DNA from: Halichondria panicea
Taxonomy: Eukaryota; Porifera; Demospongiae; Suberitida; Halichondriidae
Assembly (NCBI RefSeq): GCF_963675165.1
Contig: NC_087386.1
Location: 856,931-920,930 of the forward strand
DNA: 64,000 bases
Reading direction: 5' to 3'
Shown here: one piece after another, positions 11,601-43,200 of the stretch
Layout of the letters: every line of letters begins with the position of its first letter
How positions within the stretch are numbered: position 1 is the first letter of the stretch
Notes under the pieces: model-generated
Told to the model about the DNA's origin: nothing
The model's input: only the letters and a program-made list of their open reading frames with translations
The model's database searches: none
Translations under genes and position numbers: made by a program

Positions 11601-13762
11601 TACGTACATCTCACGTACTAGATATGTGGTACATTTGCTTATTTTTTGCCTATAGGGGATATGCATCTACGAACTCTGACCCTGAGCTCTCAGCTGTCCT
11701 CTACTGTCATATCTTGCACTACTCAACTGATATCTGTGGCCAATGAAACAGCTCCGTTCGGTTGCTATGACTACCTCTCTCTGTACCACCCTGAAGAACA
11801 CACAGCTGTTATGGAGCTCATTGCAGCTCTACAGAAAGGTAATATAAGGTGTTTTTTTTATAAAGTATAACATTTTTTATGATCCTTTATTCAGTGGGCG
11901 GAGATTATCAGCTGTTGCCCTCGTCCATCAGTCAGATTACAGGCCTGAATGAGCGGGCACACACACTCGCGTTTGACATCATCTTTGCCCAACTCAAAGA
12001 CAAGCTATCAAAAGTACCACAGCTGAAGGTAAACCTTGATAGGCCACAACTGATCGCATAAATATGGATCTTGTTTAAACGTATCTCTGACTGCCCTTAA
12101 CTTTAATTTTAATCAACCTCTTCGCAAGCAAATGGATGCATTTGGTAGCTCCAAGGGAGGTAATGTACATGGTATATTTAGGTTAAATATCTGACTGATC
12201 AAAATCCATTGATTCTACTCAAAACAAAGCCCTCATGTATGTTTCAAATTCAATCCTTGTATCACACATGTGATTACTCCCCCCACCCTCAGGTATGGAG
12301 GAGTGAGGGAGGTGCCCCCCTGGACAGTCCTCGTGGCCTCACTGACGACCTCCCATCATTCAGTCTCTCACCACTGCCCTACATTACAGAGGTGAGTTGT
12401 ACGATGTACGTGCACAGGAGCACGTGTACGTGGCATAATGACAATGTATGCTGTTGTACATGTACATATAGTGTTGCTAGCTAAGCATACCAGCCTTATA
12501 ATTAGGCAAGAGCTTACATTCTAGACTTGTAGCTAGACATAATTGTAGTTACATTGTATCAGTTGCTATTGTAGTTAAAAGCTTAGTCTTCTACTTAGTT
12601 ACGGTCATAGCAAGGAAATAGGGCCCCCCCCCCATCAGATTGGAGACTACCTGCTGACCCTGCCCCAGCAGCTGGAGCCGTTCACCTCCCAGGACAACCA
12701 CTCACTCACACACGCACTCAAACACGGACAGCTGCCCTTCCCGGCCACAGAGAGTGAGTTATGTGACATTCAACCATGCATGCAATAGTTAATTATACTT
12801 AGAGCTAGGTCATAATAAAGATTTTTGAATAGTGGAATTGATACAAAGTCACGTGACACCATCCCTTCATGCAGTGTTGAATGTATCTGATGACGATGAC
12901 CTCCACCCCTCCGAGGACTGGTTGGGAGCCATAGCACGGGGAACCATGGAAACATATGTCACCAATATATTCCGTATACCCTCCCTGACAGAGACGTCTG
13001 CACATCAACTAGCCGCTGATATAGGTACTTGGTATAATAGTTTTACAGGTATGGCCGCTATGTAGGCCCCGATAAATTGCTTTTTTTTCATTCATTATTC
13101 CATTCGTGGCCTTGTACATACCTTCTTTTCATACGCCCTTGGTTTCCCACTGCGTTATATATGGGCTATATATCCATTGTGTATATAGCAATCTGAGCAT
13201 TTTTTGGCCATTGTACATAACTACACACTTGCATGGATTTGTCAGTTCATACTCGTACTTTATTATTATAACTTACACATAATTATATAATTATACGTGT
13301 TTATGCAGCCTACCTGTGTAATGTGCTGGCAGCCCTGGGTCAGAGTCCAAGTGAGCAGATGACACAGATTGAGGTACTCCTCAAGGCTGACAGAGAACAG
13401 TAAGTGACCCACCCACCATCGCTCGTGTCAGTGTCCATTATTATACAGTGAAACTACTTTATATAACGAACGCAACAAAGTTTTGGCTGTTACACAGCGT
13501 TGGCATTTGTTGAGGGGTTGTTTTGTATACCAAGTATTCATTTAAAGCGTGGCCTTATATCATGATTGGGCTTTCTTCAGGTCAGGGGTGGTCATTAGGA
13601 GTTCTACTGCACGCTAGAACACAGTGCTTCTCCACTGGAATTGGTAAATTTGTATGCTTAATTGTGTCCACACGGCCATGCAGGTTTGACGAGTACAGAG
13701 GCAAAGAAGACATGTCTGCTAAACTGTATGAAGATATCCGCAAACTAAGGACTTGGATCTAG
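8675..13762 (+). CDS. COG7: Conserved oligomeric Golgi complex subunit 7
   Basis: A lobe-B subunit of the COG tether, which captures retrograde intra-Golgi vesicles and maintains glycosyltransferase recycling. Nineteen exons: 8675-8770, 8852-8952, 9010-9094, 9168-9326, 9467-9502, 9557-9677, 9746-9828, 10022-10126, 10278-10427, 10640-10810, 10956-11099, 11355-11496, 11656-11838, 11895-12028, 12293-12391, 12639-12754, 12875-13024, 13319-13399 and 13684-13762. They total 2235 nt in one frame (744 residues; human COG7 about 770). The N-terminus [16 protein letters not shown] and the following [14 protein letters not shown] closely match human COG7, as do [26 protein letters not shown] and DNWLGSIARATM-like [13 protein letters not shown]. 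Exon 5 is only 36 nt. No signal peptide or membrane segment is seen, as expected for a peripheral protein. Confidence 0.97.
11106..11207. repeat. Minisatellite in COG7 intron 11
   Basis: Three imperfect units containing GTAAGTCTCTGTA and CTCAGTATACTAGT. The region begins just after the exon 11 donor. Confidence 0.85.
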
Positions 13763-13859
13763 CTAATTAGGAACTCAACAATTCAGTCAATCCAATTGAT
13801 TTATAATTATTGTTAATTCTTATATTCATAATTAATTAAATTTTATATAAAAAGAGAAT

Positions 13860-13865
13860 AATAAA
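13860..13865 (+). terminator. Putative COG7 polyadenylation signal
   Basis: An AATAAA hexamer about 98 nt after the COG7 stop codon, inside the 210-bp tail-to-tail gap with DNTTIP2. Position and orientation fit; usage is inferred. Confidence 0.5.
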
Positions 13866-13972
13866 ACGTCAACAGATTTAATAGTACAAAACAAGATACA
13901 TGACTGTATGTATGTGGGAATATTCATACTCAACTTAGAAAAAAAAAACTGTTCGAGAATGTTTGCAGGAGA

Positions 13973-15379
<1,407 letters not shown>

Positions 15380-15561
15380 CTTTATAGAGCCACGTGGGTA
15401 GATCTTAGTCTCGTATATAGGCCGGCCATACTCACAGGACATGCCGGAGGGCTGCCTGCGAGACTAGGTAGGTGTTCTTTTAGAGGACGCGGCTCTGTGT
15501 TTGGTTGCCCTCGAGCTAAAGGTCTGCTTTATTTATTCATAGAATTATCATGTTATGAGAG
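15380..15561. promoter_or_regulatory. Bidirectional promoter region, DNTTIP2 / MED25
   Basis: A 182-bp gap between divergent start codons, containing a GGCCGGCC palindrome near 15420. The DNTTIP2 frame stays open upstream to an ATG near 15442, so part of this segment could be coding if that start is used. Confidence 0.65.
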
Positions 15562-21944
<6,383 letters not shown>

Positions 21945-22235
21945 ACATTGAATATATAGACATTATAAACAATTAATCATCATAAACTTAGTCATTCAAT
22001 TCAGTCGTTCATTTTAGTTTCATTTTTAGTGTCCACTTGGTTACCTATTGTGGTTCTCAATGGAATGCAATGATATAAATACTGAATTAGCTAATTTATG
22101 AGACTTAACAAGTAGAAGTTATGTGACACGCGATCTTTACCAAGTAAGTTTGGTAAGAAGCCGGATTCAGGCTGTGTCCAGACACACCACAAAGCTAGCA
22201 AAACTCATCCGTAAAGCCACCTAGAGGTTGTTGCA

Positions 22236-32557
<10,322 letters not shown>

Positions 32558-32948
32558 ACTATAACGAGAACCCAATCACTTTACTTGCACTTTGTCATTG
32601 ACACTATAGCTACTTACTAGAGTGTTAATTTATAAGTAAATGTTAATTCATTTATCACTTCAGAAAAATCCATGGCAATTAAATTAAATTTCATTCATGA
32701 AAATAGCATTGTATAAAAGTTGCAACATTAATTGCTTTAAAGTGATGAGGCTGTAGATATATGATTGACATTGATGATTTAAGAGTGGTACGTTACATAC
32801 ATTAAACTATAATTAGCTATGTATAGCAGCATTATAAAACATGAAATTAGATGAAAATGATATAATAAAAAAAACTGTAATAATGCTATTCAGTAAAAAA
32901 AATTTTATCCTCCGCAGAGACTGATTTAGGCTAATTACTGTCCATTAT
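32558..32948. other. Tail-to-tail gap, STKLD1-like / TGF-beta
   Basis: 391 bp, very AT-rich. An AATAAA near 32865 on the plus strand could serve the kinase gene. Nothing else is seen. Confidence 0.55.
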
Positions 32949-34326
32949 TCACCTACACCCACATTCGCTCACTCTCATTGCTGGGTACACCTTATAATCG
33001 AGTGAGCCTCCTACATTAACGACCAGAGTTGTTGAGCTGTACCGAGTCGGCACACAGCATGGCTGTTTGGCTGTTTGAACGAGGCCGTTCACATTGTGAG
33101 GATCATCTTTAAATACTGCATAAGCCCCAGCCATAATATTTGCATGATTAGTTCCAAGTTGGTGATTTCCAGTCAGAGTGTTATGAGAACAAGATCCTAT
33201 GCACTGTCTAGCGTTGTACATCCTGGGAGAGACAATATAATCGAGATACAGTTGTGCAAAAGAGACCATATAGTTCTCAACTTTACATGATGAACTTCTC
33301 TTGGCACGGTTACCATTGGCCTGAGGAAATTCATTGTCTGATCGCTCTTCTTCAGCTGTGGCTGTTTCGTTATAGACTATTTCCTTGACGTATGCATCAT
33401 TGAAGAACATAAGAAAGAGTGGTTGGAATGATTCATGGCGTTGTCTTCGCCTTGCATTTGACAGTTGTATTTCAGTGGGGTCAATAAAGATTGCTGGCAC
33501 TTTCTTAACAGTTTTGCAGTCAACGCTGAGATTGACGGTAAATTCAAGATCGTAATTGGAAGAGGTGGGGGGCCAAAGTTGCTTCACTCCTTCAGTTACC
33601 TCTAGTTCCAGCCAAGAGGTTGACATGGTCACTTGCACTCGTTCACTTCCAGCTGCATACTTCGTTTTCTCCCCCAAGAGTTGAACTTCAATATCGATGT
33701 CTATTGTAGTTGGATCAGTTTTCATGAGTCTACGAATGGGTTTCAGATATGCCCTAAGGATGGATTTTTGCACAGGTAGGCTTTCTCCTTTTGTAACCGA
33801 CTTCCAGTTGAAGATGAAACGATTTTGCACAGTGCATTTTGCTGGAGATCTTGGCTTGGGTCTGTAGGCTTTGTGAAGCATGTCTGTAAATAGAGAAATT
33901 CCTCATTAACATCCATCACTGCACATCAATACAATTACTTGTATTGTTTATTGCTTGTACGTCATGTAAGATAAAAAGGCTCATGCAGTCAGTCATGCAT
34001 CAGTGCATACTCAAGTGGCAAAACATGCACAAAGAAACAAAGTACATACCTCTGTCCATCATGCACCAGACACTAGTAGGGTCATCTTCATGCTCAAACA
34101 TAGGACTTCCCTCACTGTCAGAATATTTCTCTCTCAGTTGTGTCATGTATTCGATTGCTCCAGAAGATGAAGGGTCGAGTTCAGAAACTTTTCTTTTTGG
34201 TCTCTCCAAAATGTCTGATGGCAAATCTTGCAGTATTGCTGCAGTCCTACTGCTGGTGCACGATGCATTGCTGATGATAAGGACAGTTAATAGAAGATAG
34301 CAGATTGAGTTGTTGAAGACATCCAT
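32949..34326 (-). CDS. TGF-beta superfamily ligand (downstream copy of tandem pair)
   Basis: A secreted growth-factor precursor. Two exons, 34326-34050 and 33883-32949, sum to 1212 nt (403 residues). An N-terminal signal peptide (hydrophobic YLLLTVLIISNASC) precedes a prodomain that includes WLELEVTEGVKQLW, the typical TGF-beta propeptide block. A furin-type site RAKR ends at residue 288 and releases a mature peptide of 115 residues. That peptide has the canonical seven cysteines: one after the cleavage site, CIGSC, PCC and a terminal CGC before the last Arg. The WxxW motif seen in most BMP/TGF-beta ligands is absent (LDYIVSP instead), so subfamily placement is unclear. The neighbouring ligand at 35656-37002 has the same two-exon structure and a similar N-terminal motif ending in VWC, which points to tandem duplication. 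Confidence 0.95.
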
Positions 34327-35655
34327 TTAGCTTGTTGGTTGATTGCACAGGTATGACCACAAATCAATGGTTCGCTGCCTTTATAGGGAAATTCCCGAAG
34401 ATCCGCCCACATAATTTTAAGATGATACAGATCAGGAGTGCATGAATGGATATGATACAGACAATGCAGTATTAGAGCTATCTATATCAACACTAGGATC
34501 TAGGAACGTGCATTCAACATCATCTACATATCAGTCTTTAAAAATCATATTAGATCTGTTGTCAACTTTGGAAGCCTTGTCTTCGTAATTGTCACAGTAT
34601 AGTAATCGAAACAGTGCAGCGGAGCCGGAGGGCTACTATGCATGAAATACATCTTCAAAGGTTACACATCAGTGACTACAAGTCAAGACTGTCATCTTCA
34701 AATAATCATGTTGCCCCTATTAGTTGGATCTACAAGACCTTGTATTCATGATTAAATGCCTTAAAGATCCTCTAGATACAATTCACCAGTAGATAAACTT
34801 TGTCACTAACAAGAGCAGGGACAAACAAAATGATGTGGAATAATTTGACGGTGCATAAGCGCATACAAGTAAAGTTCGCTTTAGGGAACATTTTGAACTG
34901 AACTTTGCATTCCAGTAATTTGTGTTATTTGTGCCCTACAAGTGTTTGAGTCTAACTGTTATTTAATTGGTTCAGTCTATTGGTCACCTCACTTCGTCAA
35001 TATTTTTGTTGTTCACATTTTTCACATGTCTCACTGTCACTGCAAAGTTCGTTGTAAAGCAAATGTTATTATTAAAACTGGGGAAATCCCCTTAGTACAC
35101 CCCCCATTACATATCTAGTAACAACTGACTTGCATGGTATAATAATTATTACTCTGGATAAAGGCGTACAGTTTATAGTCTGATAAATTATTTCCTGATA
35201 TCTGACAGGCCTCCCGATAGCGGCTCATATTGACAGTCAATATTTCTCTACCCTTATACGATATACCGTGCATGCACACATGGTGTATCCAATGTCTTTT
35301 TTCACACTACTATTATAGACTATATATAACACTCTGTCCAAATTCCTCAGCGACAGCAGATCTTATAGCAATCGGATAGTAGCTACATTTCTGGTATAAG
35401 TTTCATGAGTTTGTAAACTGTAAAGTATTAAGTTTCTCTAGTGGAAATAAGTCATCAACACACAATCACAATACATGCTTAGTTCTATACAGTGAACAAA
35501 TTTTGAATGAGATGGATGGATATAATATAATCATAAGCTATATTTAATGACAGAGTGATTAAATTAATGTCTATAGATAAATGCTGCATGTACTCAGTAC
35601 AATAGGGAAAAAGTGATTAAATGACAGAACAAGAAGTGATCTTATAAGAGTCCGT
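34327..35655. other. Intergenic region between the two TGF-beta genes
   Basis: 1.33 kb between the start of the downstream ligand and the stop of the upstream one. It must contain the promoter of the downstream gene. A TATA-like TTATAGG near 34380 may correspond on the minus strand to its core promoter. No open frame or recognisable repeat was found. Confidence 0.6.
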
Positions 35656-37002
35656 CTACCTGCAAGAGCACTCGGTAACCTTCATGTTTGGAAAAAGTTG
35701 AGTCACGAGGCCAGTGTTAACTATGCGAACAATGTATACTGAAGCATATCTAATCGGAGTGCAGCAAGGATCTTTGTGGGTCTGATCCTCCATCAAAATA
35801 GTTGCGTTTTCTTCAGTACCAAATATACCTGCGTCCCCAAGATATTTTGCACTGGCAATAATCCTGGCATGATTTGTTGCGTCATTGTGCTGAAGGATAC
35901 CGTAGTGTGAACAGTCCCCGACACATTGACGAATATTGATTTCTGTGGGCCAAAGTATACTGTCAAGAAACAGCTCAGCAAAGTTGATCATAAACGTCTT
36001 TGGTTCGCAAGTAGATGCGGCTGCCTGTCTTCGACGACGATCTTCTATCGGTTTAGTGGTTTTAGTAATATCTGCACCGTCTATGGTTTCTAGTACTTCT
36101 TCCACTTTCAATAAGTCTTCCTCCTTCAGTTTTTGCTTGATGACTTGGTCTTCAAGGTACACAACGAGCAGGCTCTGTAGCCTAGTGTACCTCTCACGAC
36201 GCTTTGTTTTGGAAAGCACTACTTCTGCTGGATTGATAAATTGAAAAGGAACCTTTGTGTGATGGATGCAATCAACTTCCATCCTCAGTGTGACTTCAAT
36301 AATAGGTAGCTGGTTACAGGTAGGCGACCAGATGGACAGGATTGAGGGTGTTAGGTCAAGTTCTAACCATCCATTCGATTTATTTGTTACGTTGATCATT
36401 TGCACAAATTGAAACGAGCCCTGCGTAGTATTAGAAGAGTCGTCAGCTGTCATGTTCTTATGGAAAAGTTGCAACGAAACACTTATGTTGACTGGAATGA
36501 TTTCATCATCTATGATGAACCTGTTGATAACTTCCATGTACGGTCGGATGATAGATTTGTTCAATGCAACGGACATAGTGTTAGCAACAGACTCCCAGTC
36601 AAAAAGGAACCTTCCAATTGCTCCACATTTTCCTCCTTCTCCAGTGGGCTTAGCTCTGTACTCCTTATCAACAACAGCTACAAGGAAAAAAGACCAATAA
36701 ATATAATTGTTTTCATGGAGCAGTGTCTTGTATATCTATATATAAACAGTAACTGCTGATATTATTGCATGCATGCTGAATACAATCAAAACAAAATGTT
36801 TACCTTTATCAGCAAAGCACCAGACAGTAGTTGGTGCAGTATCCAAGTTCTTGGGTATTCCTTCAGTGTCTGCAATATTAGTACCGACTTCAGTCATATA
36901 GTCCAGAGCTGTTGCCTCAAATTGAGGTGATGATGCACTGCATTGTAGTATTACTGCAAAGACCACAACAGCCAAGCAGCTTTTGACAGAGCTCATGTTC
37001 AT
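35656..37002 (-). CDS. TGF-beta superfamily ligand (upstream copy of tandem pair)
   Basis: A secreted growth-factor precursor, paralogous to the gene downstream. Two exons, 37002-36804 and 36677-35656, sum to 1221 nt (406 residues). A signal peptide (CLAVVVFAVILQC) is followed by a prodomain with WLELDLTPSILSIW. The tetrabasic site RRRR ends at residue 283, leaving a mature peptide of about 123 residues. Seven cysteines are in the canonical order: one near the start, CVGDC, PCC and a terminal CSC. The mature region has an insertion relative to its neighbour between CVGDC and PCC (LGDAGIFGTEENATILMEDQ). Several N-glycosylation sequons occur in the prodomain (NIS, NMT, NVT). It is head-to-head with SLC9C1, separated by 268 bp. 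Ligand subfamily cannot be fixed by eye. Confidence 0.95.
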
Positions 37003-37270
37003 TTTCCACAGTTCAGGCTTTCAGCAGGTTTGCAGATGTTCTTCTCCAACAACAGGAACAGGTTGAGTATATAGATCTCTGTTCTGCAGCAACTTATATA
37101 CCCAGCAAGGAGCTCATTTTACCACAACACATGCTTGTGGTCAAAAAAGAGGATTAGAATATCTACGGTATATCACTGATATGTACACAAACCCTGAAGG
37201 AAACTCACCATGACAATCAAAATGCCTCAAGACTGGTTTACTTCATTTAAAATTCAGTCATGGAGCAGAA
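37003..37270. promoter_or_regulatory. Head-to-head 5' region of TGF-beta ligand and SLC9C1
   Basis: A 268-bp gap between divergent starts of a growth-factor gene and a flagellar exchanger. On the ligand side, sequence reading TATATA-like on the minus strand lies near 37056-37096, at a plausible TATA-box distance. No strong element was recognised on the SLC9C1 side. Confidence 0.5.
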
Positions 37271-40200
37271 ATGGAAGACTTAGAAGAGATCAAAGGAGGG
37301 TTCCTTGATTTGTTTGTGAGGAGTACCTCAGCTGAAAACAATGTTACTAACACAAGTGGGACCCAGAGTGAACACGGTGGCCATAGCAATACCGGCACTG
37401 TCCTCTTCTTGTTCACGTCTTTTGCCGTTGGAGGTGAGTTATTATTCATTGATGAAAATTTACCCACATCTTTAATTAATACAGCTCTTGTGAGACATGT
37501 TTTGAAGCAAACTCCAATTCCTTACACGGTCATTTTGATCTGTCTTGGACTAGCGTTTGGTGCTGCATCAAATGCAGCAGCACTTTATGACACCCTCGTT
37601 GACTTCACATCCATAGCACGTATTGATCCTCACCTGATGCAGTTTGTTTTTCTACCTATTCTAATTTTTGAGTCAGCCTTTGTCATGGACGTGCACACTT
37701 TCAAGAAAACAATCGCCCAAGCTCTCATTTTAGCAGGACCTGGACTAATGGCCTCGACGGCCCTGACTGCAGTCATTGTTAAGTTTGTATTTATGTTTGA
37801 CTGGTCGTGGGTGGCTGCTCTTGTGTTTGGTGCTATCGTGAGTGCTACTGACCCAGTTGCTGTGGTTGCAATTCTCAAAGATGTTGGTAAGAGAGTCAGA
37901 AATTAACATTCCCTAAAATTACATTATTATTATGTTGGGTTCTGTTCTATACGTAGGTGCATCCAAACAGCTTGGCACTATCATTGAAGGAGAATCACTG
38001 TTGAATGACGGTGCTGCTATTGTGCTCTTCAATGTTCTACTGTATGAGCTGATTCCTGGTCAAAGTCAAACTGGTATGTTACCTATAATATGCAATCACA
38101 GATAATTAGTTCCCATTTTTAGCGAATTACTTTTAATAGAGATGATTCTGCTAATCAAACCTTTCATAAACACATCTGTGTTTATTAGCCTCACCATTCT
38201 CTCTAATAATATTATTTTCATTTCTTCCACATTAAACAGAAACCATTTCATTGGCATGTGCACGGAGAATGTGGTGTATCATAATTATGCTAATGCTATA
38301 ATCTGTTAATAAATTATCCATTAGCATTGCAGATATCTGTGTCCTTCATAAGAGTTGCATTCGGAGGCCCTGCTTTTGGGTACCTTGTAGCCAAGATAGC
38401 CATTTTTTGGCTTGCCAGAGTCTTCAATGATGCTCTAGTAGAGATCACCATCACTCTGGCCTCAACCTACATCGCATTCTATGTGGGAGAAGGATTTTTT
38501 GGAGTGTCTGGTGTATTAGCTGTAGTGACTCTTGGTATTGAGCTCAACTCCAAAAGGACCAACATTAGCCCTGAGGTTGAGGTGTTCCTACACAGGTGAG
38601 TGTGAAAACCAGAAGGTTGGTATGTGTTGTCTCATTTCTCATTATTGGTGTCTGGTGTATGGAGCTACACTACAATGGGTGGGCTGATTAATCCTTGGCT
38701 AGAGTAGACTGTCTTTGAAGCTAAGAGGTTCACACAGCACAACCTACACTTCCCTCAGGCGCTGTGGCTGTGGCCCAGTGTGTTAGCAGCCTGCCTGGGG
38801 TTTAGTCTAATCTGATTACCTTACAGCCTATGGGAACTACATGCCACCTCTTACTTTTGAGTACATTATGTATATTTATGTCCCCTCCACTCCCAGACAT
38901 CTACTTTAAAATACCATTTTCCTTGACCTCTCCTCTGAGCATGTTACATGACTGACTGGATGATTGAATTGCTTAGTGTGCCTGTGCCTGTACATGTAAG
39001 TGTTGTCCCTACTATTCCAGGTTTTGGAGCATGCTGGGCTACCTGGCCAACACCTTGATCTTCATTCTGGTGGGTGTAGTGATCTCACAGAGAGCTTTCC
39101 TCCAGGTCTCCGAAATGGACTGGATGTACGTGGTCCCCATGTATATCGCCATCATGGTCATCAGGTACATATGTATACAAGTACATAAAAGTTATCCTGT
39201 TCCATGCAATTAGTCACAATTAACAGCACACTGTGGGAGTGATTTTGCAATAGTAGACCCAGGCATTTTTGGGTCCGACATGGGAAAACAATGGGAAAAC
39301 AAACATGTTTGAAATGGCCTGGAATGCACACAAGGGACCTGAGGGTTGAAAGTACAATTTTCTGCTGAACTTATAATGATATTCATGAGAGTATCTTTGT
39401 AAAAGGATCTGATTTTGTTTTGGGTGTGCGTGTATTTCTGGGTTCAAATGGAACCCCTACACCCAGATAAGGTCAGATAAGGTCACCTAGGTGTTCTTTG
39501 CTCAGGTTGGCTGTGGTTGGAGCTCTCAGCCCTCTACTCATGCAATTCGGCTACTCAATCGACTGGAAGGAAGTCATTGTGGTGACATGGGGTGGTCTAA
39601 GAGGGGCAGTGGGGCTCTCCCTGGCACTGGTTGTCCTCCAAACTCCTGGAATTCCACAAGATACCATCGGGAGTAAGGTGTGTTTTCACACCACCTCGGT
39701 AATCCCTGAAAAACGATTGCATTGATGATTTGGAAAAAAAAACTGTCCCTCCACTCTCCACTGCAGATCTTGTTTCATACGGCTGGCATTGTGATACTCA
39801 CACTCCTCATTAATGCCACTACAGTGGGTTATCTTCTTCGCACTTTGGGAATGAGTGATATATCAAATACCAGACAGCTCACCATGACAACGGCTGTACG
39901 GAGGGTGAACGAAGCCAAACAAAGAGCAGTTGGTATGCTGAAGAGTGACCGATTCTTGGCAGATGCTAACTGGGACTATGTCGACAAAAAGACTGAAATT
40001 GATGACCCCTATCGTTTTGAGGACTATCACTTCGAGGTGGGTCTCTGCAATTACATATCAGCATTATGCTATTATATTTCTGAGGAAATTGGACATAAAT
40101 TGAAAATGTAATTGATCAGTGTATTCATTTACTCTTGTTACAGTGCGGTAAGTGCTGCATGAGAACTATAATTATGTACATGTATTGATTATAGGATATG

Positions 40201-43200
40201 ATTACCGTATATGCTTGATCAGGAGCCGCGGCTACTAAATGTTTCATTTTGCTGGAAGAGGGGGCTACAATTCAAGAGAGGCCACTGTTCAAGAGCGGCG
40301 TTTATTAGCTCCAGATAATTTAGTTTGTCATCAAAAGTTGTTTTCACCTGCATAAACTTGAACTCTGATAAAGTCTTTGTGAAGCACTAATAAGCTGCTA
40401 CTTGTAGCTACGTACATGTAGCTAGCTGCTAGTAATAATTTTTTTGGCTGCCACGTGCAGAAATGCTAGAGTCAAAGTTCACTGAGGCTACTATTTGAGA
40501 GCGGCTACTAAATGTTTCATTTTGCTAGCAAGGGAGGCTACTATTTGAGTGCGGCCTTTATACAAGAGCGGCCTCTGATCGAGCATATACGGTATGTACA
40601 AAGGCTTGTAATTCACTGTTTAACAACTTGTGTCGCAGTATCGGGTATAATTCTACGAGTATATCGTTATGCAGAATTACTTGCTAATAATATTATATGC
40701 AAACCAATAGCATAATGATATTGGTTGGGGTTCAAGAGCATTGTTCATCTGAATGGGCATCCCCGCCTAGGGGATTAACCCCTCAGCCTTTCGGGGGTTA
40801 TATTTTAGCCAGATCTTGTTTTCTTTAAAATGGTATTTTACCACAGTAACCTATTACTCAATCTGGTGCCCATGCACATGATATGCTCTTGTCACAGTGC
40901 CGGACAGGGTGCAAACTGACCGACACTGGAGATACAAAAAGAACTAAAAGAACTAAGCATAATTATAAGTACAAGGGGTGGGAATGAGGAGGGGAATGAA
41001 CTAAAAGAACTAAGCATAATTATAAGTACAAGGGGTGGGAATGAGGAGGGGAATGAATGATGGACGTCTGATATGCTCACAAAGTGACTGCTAATAGTTC
41101 TGAGACTGCCACGAGGCTTCAACTTTAGTGCACATGCGTTGAGATGAGTGACGTCATTGCGGCCTGCTCCTTGTTGTTAACCCCATTTAATATGCTATTA
41201 AATTCCATACTGATAGTGTTTCACTAATGAAATTACAAGTAAAAGTACCAAATAATAATTATAGGGTCCTACTACTTACACTTGTGCACACAGGAGCTTC
41301 CAAACAGTATGGCTGCTGCTGCTAACGAGGCGGCGGGTGGTAACTGTCCCAATTGTGATACTCGTGTCCCCCGAGTTCCCCACCCCAAGGAGCTGGCAGA
41401 ACTGACAGAGGAGGTGAGACTACGCATGCTCAAGGCAGAGAAGACAAGCTACTGGAGGCAGTATGAGCAGGGGATGCTCGGACGACAGGCCGTCTTGATT
41501 CTCAATAACCTTGCTGATATAGCCGTGGACACTAAGGATCGGTACGTACAGTGGTAGACGATCAATTTAGGCTTGCTCCTCTGATCTTTGTAGGTATCAT
41601 CATTCAATGTGGACACGTTTTTCCACTCTGCAGGTTCATCACTGTCAAAGATATTAAACCCTACTGGAAGATACCGTTCTATTTCACAAAAGCTGTAAGT
41701 GCAACTGGTTTTTACAATGTTGTTCGTCCAGTAACTTACATGTACTATTTGGGTATAGCCATAACTATAATTTGTGGTGCCAAATACATGATTGTAGTGC
41801 TATCGACCAATAGCGTTAGAGCATATTTGAACGGCTATAACTTTAGTTCCGTTGGTCTATTAAACGTTAAGTTTACTGAATGCTTAGGGAGAGGATGTTT
41901 TCAAACTCAAATTCTATTTTTGGTTTCCAGCGAAAAATAGGAATTTAAGGCACATTCCGGATTTAGCATACAGTGTACCATCTGAACGTGCTCCTGCTAA
42001 GCTTTCAGAAAATGACGTTAAATTGGACCATCAGAGCTCCAGTTACAGAGCCAACTCTAGTACTTGCAAATGAAGTGAACCTAGCGTTAAATACATAAAA
42101 AAAAAAGTCCTCAATGTTTCTCCCTGCAGCGTACGTTGTGCCTCAAGGCCCTCCACTGGAAGTCCACAGCTGATCCACCTAAACCCTCCGTCAAGTGCTG
42201 CATCCCCTTCCACAAGATAGTCACACATTTTATCTTTGAGTGGACATTCTTTGGCATCATTATTCTCAATGTTATCTTCATTATAGTCGAGCTCTCCATC
42301 ATGGACACTTTGGGTCTACAGGTCCTCTCCTATTTTAATTATGTTTTCTTCACGATATATTTACTAGAGTTGATCTTGAAGATAATTGGTCTGCGTCATC
42401 ACTACTTCTTGTCTAAATGGAACTGGTTTGATTTTATTATCTTCAATGCTTTAATAGTGGATATTGTGGTTGAACTGACAGTGCCCATGGCAATGGAAAA
42501 CGGATTCTCTCCTTCCATACTTAGAATAGTTCGGATAATCAGAGTGGCCCGTGCTCTCAGACTAGCCAAGGTACGTCGTATAGTACAGTCAATTGAAATG
42601 TCGTGACTTAATGTGTACAATAGTACAGAGTGTAATACTGTAAACACATACACCGAAGATGAGTTTTCAATTACCTTAAGGTGACATATTCCCACAGGTA
42701 GATTTGTCTGCGAATTCACTGTTTAGCTCATTTTGCTAGTATTAAATTCTGCTCAAGTTGTAAGTTATTTCATAACATTTCCAAGTCATTTTAATGAGTC
42801 TGGGAGTACAAATTTTTGTGATTTTATTCTGATTCGCAAAAATAGTAGAAACTAATACCCGTGAAAAAAAAACACCTTAAGGTACCTACAGTTGAGGTTC
42901 AGTACATATATCGATCATACAAATTGTGGCATAAACAGGTTAATGATCAATTTTCTCCCTCCAGTTTTTTTTGCCACTGATGATTCGATTGGTGGATATC
43001 ATTATAAACAACAAGCTCCGTTTCGGCTATGACATTGGCAAGGGTTTTGTGGTAGGCGTTGAAGAGATGCTACAGCAATATGAGCGACTGAGTTCCATAC
43101 TTCCACACAAGAGCATCACTCGAGAGCTGCGGAAAAGAGCTGAAGACTCGCGTCTAGACGTTATTCGGAGTCTGGGTGTGTGGAAATTCTATAGTTTATT

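Noticed and set aside
37261-37284. ATG ten bases upstream of the SLC9C1 start
   Set aside because: It opens only seven codons before a stop. It could act as a short upstream frame, but it is not the protein start.
40745-40805. GC-rich hairpin with CCCCTCAGCC...GGGGG, considered as a tRNA-like or SINE head
   Set aside because: It lacks A and B box spacing and a cloverleaf; no RNA gene can be supported.
41551-41940. 129-residue open frame overlapping SLC9C1 exon 8
   Set aside because: It contains the true exon 8 (41634-41694), but the rest reads into intron sequence after a clear GT donor.
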